Below are positions 60,832 through 64,000 of a stretch of DNA of 64,000 bases, one piece after another. Source of the DNA: MA-ANB-1 sp965216445 (GTDB taxonomy: Bacteria; Actinomycetota; Acidimicrobiia; Spongiisociales; ZC4RG35); contig OZ244166.1 of NCBI GenBank assembly GCA_965216445.1, forward strand, positions 186,001 to 250,000, given 5' to 3'. Each line of letters starts with the position of its first letter. Within the stretch, counting starts at the first letter, position 1. A program made the position numbers and the translations under genes. The notes beneath the pieces are model-generated. The model was not told the DNA's origin. It ran no database searches and saw only the letters and a program-made list of their open reading frames with translations.

Positions 60832-61635
60832 GTGAAACCTCAGGAGTCGTCGACGGAATACATCACCTCTGCTGATGGGACGACGATCGCCTATCACACC
60901 AAGGGTGCGGGACGCCCGGTGTTGCTGGTCCACGGCACCACAGCCGATCACACCCGCTGGGCTGGCGTGGCACCGCAGCTCGAACGCCGCTTCAGGGTTT
61001 GCACCATGGACCGCCGGGGTCGTGGAGAAAGCGGTGACGGCGCTGACTACTCCCTAATGCGAGAGGCCGAAGACATAGCCGCGTTCGTCGATGCTATCGG
61101 TGAGCCCGCGAGCATCGTGGCGCACTCATATGGAGCGGTGTGTGCGCTAGAGGCTGCGCTACTCACCACCGGCATCAAGATGATGGTCCTCTACGAACCG
61201 CCGATACCGACCGGTCTCCCGATGTATCCGCCGGGTGTTCCCGACAGGATGCAGAAACTGATCGACGACCAGAACTTGGAGGCAGCCTTAACGGTGTTCT
61301 TCCATGAGGTCGTCGGAATGCCAGAGCCGGCGTTCTCCGAATACCGCAGTTTGCCCACCTGGCCAGGGAGGGTCCGACTGGCGCCGACGATCCCGCGGGA
61401 ACTGTCCATCGACAGGGGATACACGTTTGATCCCGATCGGTTCGCCGAGGTCAGTTTCCCGGTGCTGTTGCTCCTCGGTGGTGACAGCCCACCCCTTTTC
61501 AAAGATGCAACACAGGCTGTCCATGCCGCGCTGGCCAACTCTTCAGTGAGCGTTCTCCCAGGTCAGCAACACATTGCGATGGACACCAACCCGGAGTTGT
61601 TTGTCTCCGAGGTTCTCAAGTTCTTGGCCGGGTGA
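60832..61635 (+). CDS. Alpha/beta hydrolase
   Basis: 267 residues from GTG 60832. Oxyanion region PVLLVHGTTADHTRW, nucleophile Ser in IVAHSYGAVCAL (first Gly of GxSxG is Ala), Asp near LLLLGGDSPP and the catalytic His in LPGQQHIAMDT. Divergent from the DUF2652 gene. Substrate unknown. Confidence 0.88.
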   Translation: MKPQESSTEYITSADGTTIAYHTKGAGRPVLLVHGTTADHTRWAGVAPQLERRFRVCTMDRRGRGESGDGADYSLMREAEDIAAFVDAIGEPASIVAHSYGAVCALEAALLTTGIKMMVLYEPPIPTGLPMYPPGVPDRMQKLIDDQNLEAALTVFFHEVVGMPEPAFSEYRSLPTWPGRVRLAPTIPRELSIDRGYTFDPDRFAEVSFPVLLLLGGDSPPLFKDATQAVHAALANSSVSVLPGQQHIAMDTNPELFVSEVLKFLAG

Positions 61636-61650
61636 GCCAGCGCTCTGCCG

Positions 61651-62217
61651 CTACAGGCTGCAGTCCCGCATTTCGCCGGGAACCATCACGTCCCACGTGA
61701 CTTCTACGGGGTCGGCTTCCTCAAACGGATCTTCGAGCGTCGCCGAGCCGGACCAGCGATCGCCATCGAGAGTGTTCTCCGTGGCTTCATTAGCGCTGAA
61801 AGCGATACTGCCGAACATGTCATCGATCGTGCTCCCCTGCACGGACACCTCAACCGAATCGCCGTTGCCGTACAGGTTGAGACCGGCACCCTGGCCTTGA
61901 GCTATGGGCTGGAGGTCGATGTCGCTCGAGTCAGGTCCACTAAACGGAATGCAGCGATTCAAGATGTTCACGGCGAACTCAGTCCCATTGACTGTGAAGC
62001 TGCCCATCTCCGTGACCTCCGCTGGAGGTGGTTCTTCGCTACCGCTATTTGCGGTGGTCTCAGGGGCTTCGCCTGCAGTGGTGGTCGTTGTGTCTGCGAC
62101 CCCACCGTCGTCGCCTCCCGACGCCGCTGTGGTGTCCGAACCCTCGTCGCCGCCACACGCCGCTATCACCAGTGCCAGGACGGCCAGAAAGACCAAATAC
62201 GAACGCCGAATCTGCAT
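61651..62217 (-). CDS. Secreted lipoprotein, 188 aa
   Basis: MQIRRSYLVFLAVLALVIAACGG is not written in full here; the lipobox ends IAAC with lipid-linked C21. A Thr/Gly/Asp-rich linker runs to about residue 65. The folded part contains GSFTVNGTEFAVNILNRCIP, LNLYGNGDSVEVSVQGS and a final EMRDCSL, i.e. two cysteines that could pair. It resembles the 47412-47873 lipoprotein in build. Function unknown. Confidence 0.85.
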   Translation of the reverse strand: MQIRRSYLVFLAVLALVIAACGGDEGSDTTAASGGDDGGVADTTTTTAGEAPETTANSGSEEPPPAEVTEMGSFTVNGTEFAVNILNRCIPFSGPDSSDIDLQPIAQGQGAGLNLYGNGDSVEVSVQGSTIDDMFGSIAFSANEATENTLDGDRWSGSATLEDPFEEADPVEVTWDVMVPGEMRDCSL

Positions 62218-62280
62218 AGCTCCTCTTCCCTTCGTGTTTCCCGGAGTTCAACTTACCCATCGAGCGCCGAATCATGTCGT

Positions 62281-62960
62281 GATTTGTGGTGACGTTTTGA
62301 AGATCGAGGTGCCGGAGGAACCTCTGCGAAGTTTCCCCCAGTTAGGGCTTGGCCGGAGGGCCAAACCGACGGGGAGGGTGGTAGGTGAGCCCGTTTTCCA
62401 GCTCTTGGTGATGAGTCTCAGTCCCTCCTACCTCCCCTGGTGGAGCTTCAGTGGGTGGGCACCTCCCACCCTCGACCGCCGCCTGCGGCGGCGCCCACTC
62501 CCTCCGCAAGCGGAGGGAGAGCTTCTCAGTCGAACCCGCCGCGCGGGTCGGAGGGCGCAGCCCTCGCTAGCAACCCTAAGGGTGGGAACGCTTGGCGTTC
62601 CTTAGGAGTTTGGCTTCGCCAACCTCCACTCGTTGGCAACGCTTAGCTCTCTCCCTCCAAAGGCGGAGCCGCATGGAGGGAGTACCCCGAGCGCAAGCGA
62701 GGGGGGAGGGTGGGTTGAGACTCTCAGGTGGAGCTTCAGTGGGTGGGCACCTTCCACCCTCGACCGCCGCCTGCGGCGGCGCCCACTCCCTCCGCAGGCG
62801 GAGGGAGAGATCAGGGAGGACAGGCGCAAGCGGAGAGAGAGACTCTGAGTTTGATTGATCGATGTGACTAGTGCGCCGGTGGTTATCGGGGTTGGCCCCT
62901 TGTACCGCAGCCCCTCCCTGCGAACCTGAGTCGGTAGGGGCAAACCAACATCAATGGGCA
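62281..62960. repeat. Hairpin-rich repeat block
   Basis: Non-coding stretch with many perfect palindromes. An 83-base unit occurs at 62439-62521 and 62727-62809 with only a few differences. Each unit holds the palindromes CCGCCGCCTGCGGCGG and CTCCCTCCGC/GCGGAGGGAG (10-base arms, 62498-62519). Smaller palindromes lie between (ACGCTTGGCGT, TTGGCTTCGCCAA, GAGCGCAAGCGAG). ORFs across it are repeat artefacts. Confidence 0.75.
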
Positions 62961-62966
62961 GGAGTG

Positions 62967-63290
62967 ATGGGACGAAGATTTCCCAAGTTAAAGGCGTGTC
63001 AGCACGCCACCACGGTCACGGTGACGACAGGTGGGCTGGAACGAGGCATTTGCGAGGACTGCGGCCATGTCGCTGTCCGGTATGAGTCAATGATTTCCGG
63101 GCAACCCCGAAGAGAGAATTTCGCTCGACCCTCAGAGACCAGTCTGCTCTCAGATCTCGGAGAGATTGCCGTCCAACCACCCGGCCGTCATGCGGCGCCG
63201 ATCGATATCGTCGACCTATCCGACCAGGAGCCCGAAGAACGGATAGTGCGTTCGAAGCGAACGGATAGCTGGCCCTTTCGGAGTGAGTGA
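62967..63290 (+). CDS. Small protein with zinc-knuckle-like motif, 107 aa
   Basis: ATG 62967 follows GGCAGGAG. The N-terminal part has KLKACQHATTVTVTTGGLE and GICEDCGHVAVRYE: a C-H pair and CxxC of a zinc-binding fold. The remainder is polar, with an acidic segment IDIVDLSDQEPEERIV. No family recognised. Cytoplasmic. Confidence 0.6.
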   Translation: MGRRFPKLKACQHATTVTVTTGGLERGICEDCGHVAVRYESMISGQPRRENFARPSETSLLSDLGEIAVQPPGRHAAPIDIVDLSDQEPEERIVRSKRTDSWPFRSE

Positions 63291-63317
63291 ACGACGCTCG
63301 ACACTTCAGCGTTACCG

Positions 63318-64000
63318 CTAAGCCTTAGCCCAATTCAGGACACGCATGGCACGGAGGGTGTTCCACCGGCTCGGATCACCTTCGGTGGGTCCCATTCGAA
63401 GGTGAGTCGGACCCTGATGACGGTTCTCCACGGGCCATCGACCCGATTTGTCACGCTTGCTCTCGAGAAGCTCGACAGCCTCGGCGCATCGATCGTCAAG
63501 AGCCGACCCGGTGGATCTGAAGTAGTCCAGCGCACGCAGAACGTCGTAGTACCAGTAGTAAGGGAAGGAGAACATCGTAAACCGGGGGTCGATTATCTCT
63601 CCGCTGCGTTTCGTCCGTAGTAGTCCTCTCTCCAGCAGGTACTCCTCGCCCGTTTGGCGGACGCTCGCCACCTCCGAGTTGCCGCCGTTTGCCTGCTCCC
63701 ACGCAAGGAGACCCTCCAGAGCGCAGATGGTGCTGTGGAACGAGGAGACTTCGGCGCCGTACTCCGACCAGCAATTCCATCCGCCATCGTCGAGACGGTC
63801 GTCGAGCAGCCGTTCCACAATGCGGTCGGAAGGTTCGCCAAAGTAGGCACCGATGCTCAGCGCGATCCCGTTGATGCACTCCTCGGTTTCACCATCGAAA
63901 TACGGTGCTTCGTTGACATCCCACTTGACGTTGTCACGGACCAGCGAAATCGTGTGGTGGACTCCCTCGTCTGACGGGTCTGGGCCAAGCAATTGGAGAA
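63318..64000 (-). CDS. Prenyltransferase/squalene-cyclase-like repeat protein, C-terminal part
   Basis: The frame is open to the window end, so only the last 227 codons are visible. Alpha/alpha-barrel repeats of the terpene cyclase/prenyltransferase type are seen: DDGGWNCWSEYGAEVSSFHS, GEEYLLERGLLRTKRSGEII and KRDKSGRWPVENRHQGPTHL, with QW-like motifs (GGWNC, SGRW). TMFSFPYYWYYDVLRALDYF is typical of an uncharacterised actinobacterial group with this fold. No cyclase DxDD motif is in the visible part. Probably not a true squalene cyclase. Confidence 0.75.
   Translation of the reverse strand, partial: LQLLGPDPSDEGVHHTISLVRDNVKWDVNEAPYFDGETEECINGIALSIGAYFGEPSDRIVERLLDDRLDDGGWNCWSEYGAEVSSFHSTICALEGLLAWEQANGGNSEVASVRQTGEEYLLERGLLRTKRSGEIIDPRFTMFSFPYYWYYDVLRALDYFRSTGSALDDRCAEAVELLESKRDKSGRWPVENRHQGPTHLRMGPTEGDPSRWNTLRAMRVLNWAKA

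Noticed and set aside
62439..62809. CRISPR array
   Set aside because: Only two copies of an 83-base unit about 290 bases apart, full of palindromes, without regular repeat-spacer spacing or cas genes.

Overview
The window is GC-rich, with tightly packed operons joined by 1-4 base stop/start overlaps. It has many GTG starts, several promoters whose -10 box sits right against the start codon (leaderless mRNAs), Thr-rich lipoprotein linkers, a SARP-type regulator fragment and several class III nucleotide cyclases. This points to an actinobacterium. An Acidimicrobiia-like lineage is my best guess from gene style only. No rRNA, tRNA or replication origin was seen.

Region 1 (1-11.9 kb) is a catabolic cluster. 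Going left are a three-subunit molybdenum hydroxylase, an IclR regulator, a dihydroorotase/hydantoinase/allantoinase-like amidohydrolase, an N-acyl-D-amino-acid deacylase-like enzyme and an Asp/Glu/hydantoin-type racemase. Going right is a complete branched-chain-type ABC importer whose livM carries two -1 frameshifts. Three promoters share an IclR-like palindrome placed over the -35/-10 spacer, so the cluster looks like one regulon for import and breakdown of a nitrogen compound, perhaps a cyclic amide.

Region 2 (12-15.9 kb) has two class III cyclase proteins, one with TPRs and one fused to an alpha/beta hydrolase, with a decayed livF piece between them.

Region 3 (15.9-42.9 kb) is an accessory island. 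It starts with an XRE/nucleotidyltransferase pair and an array of toxin-antitoxin modules (MazEF, RHH/Doc, MazEF, VapBC, a broken Fic) separated by copies of a short repeat (core TAGGTGCGGT). Cys-rich micro-ORFs, integrase relics and a VapBC45-like pair follow. Next come an HNH/patatin operon beside a tyrosine integrase with a coupled 17-aa leader, a large RecB-like nuclease/SF1 helicase, and a leftward operon of PHP-ATPase, N6-adenine methylase with specificity domain, and HNH nuclease. The island ends with an intact Fic gene, a Phd/VapC pair, a MazEF pair and several truncated genes. The PHP-ATPase/methylase/HNH set is the best candidate for an undescribed defence system.

Region 4 (43-64 kb) looks like ordinary chromosome: a membrane cyclase, cytosine-deaminase-like enzyme, pirin, lipoproteins, a glycosyltransferase, a heterodimeric ABC exporter, a DUF6529-like/cytochrome c pair, alcohol dehydrogenase with PadR, a PEP-synthase-like kinase with TetR, a membrane cupredoxin, and a partial terpene-cyclase-like protein. 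A hairpin-rich repeat block lies at 62.4-62.8 kb.
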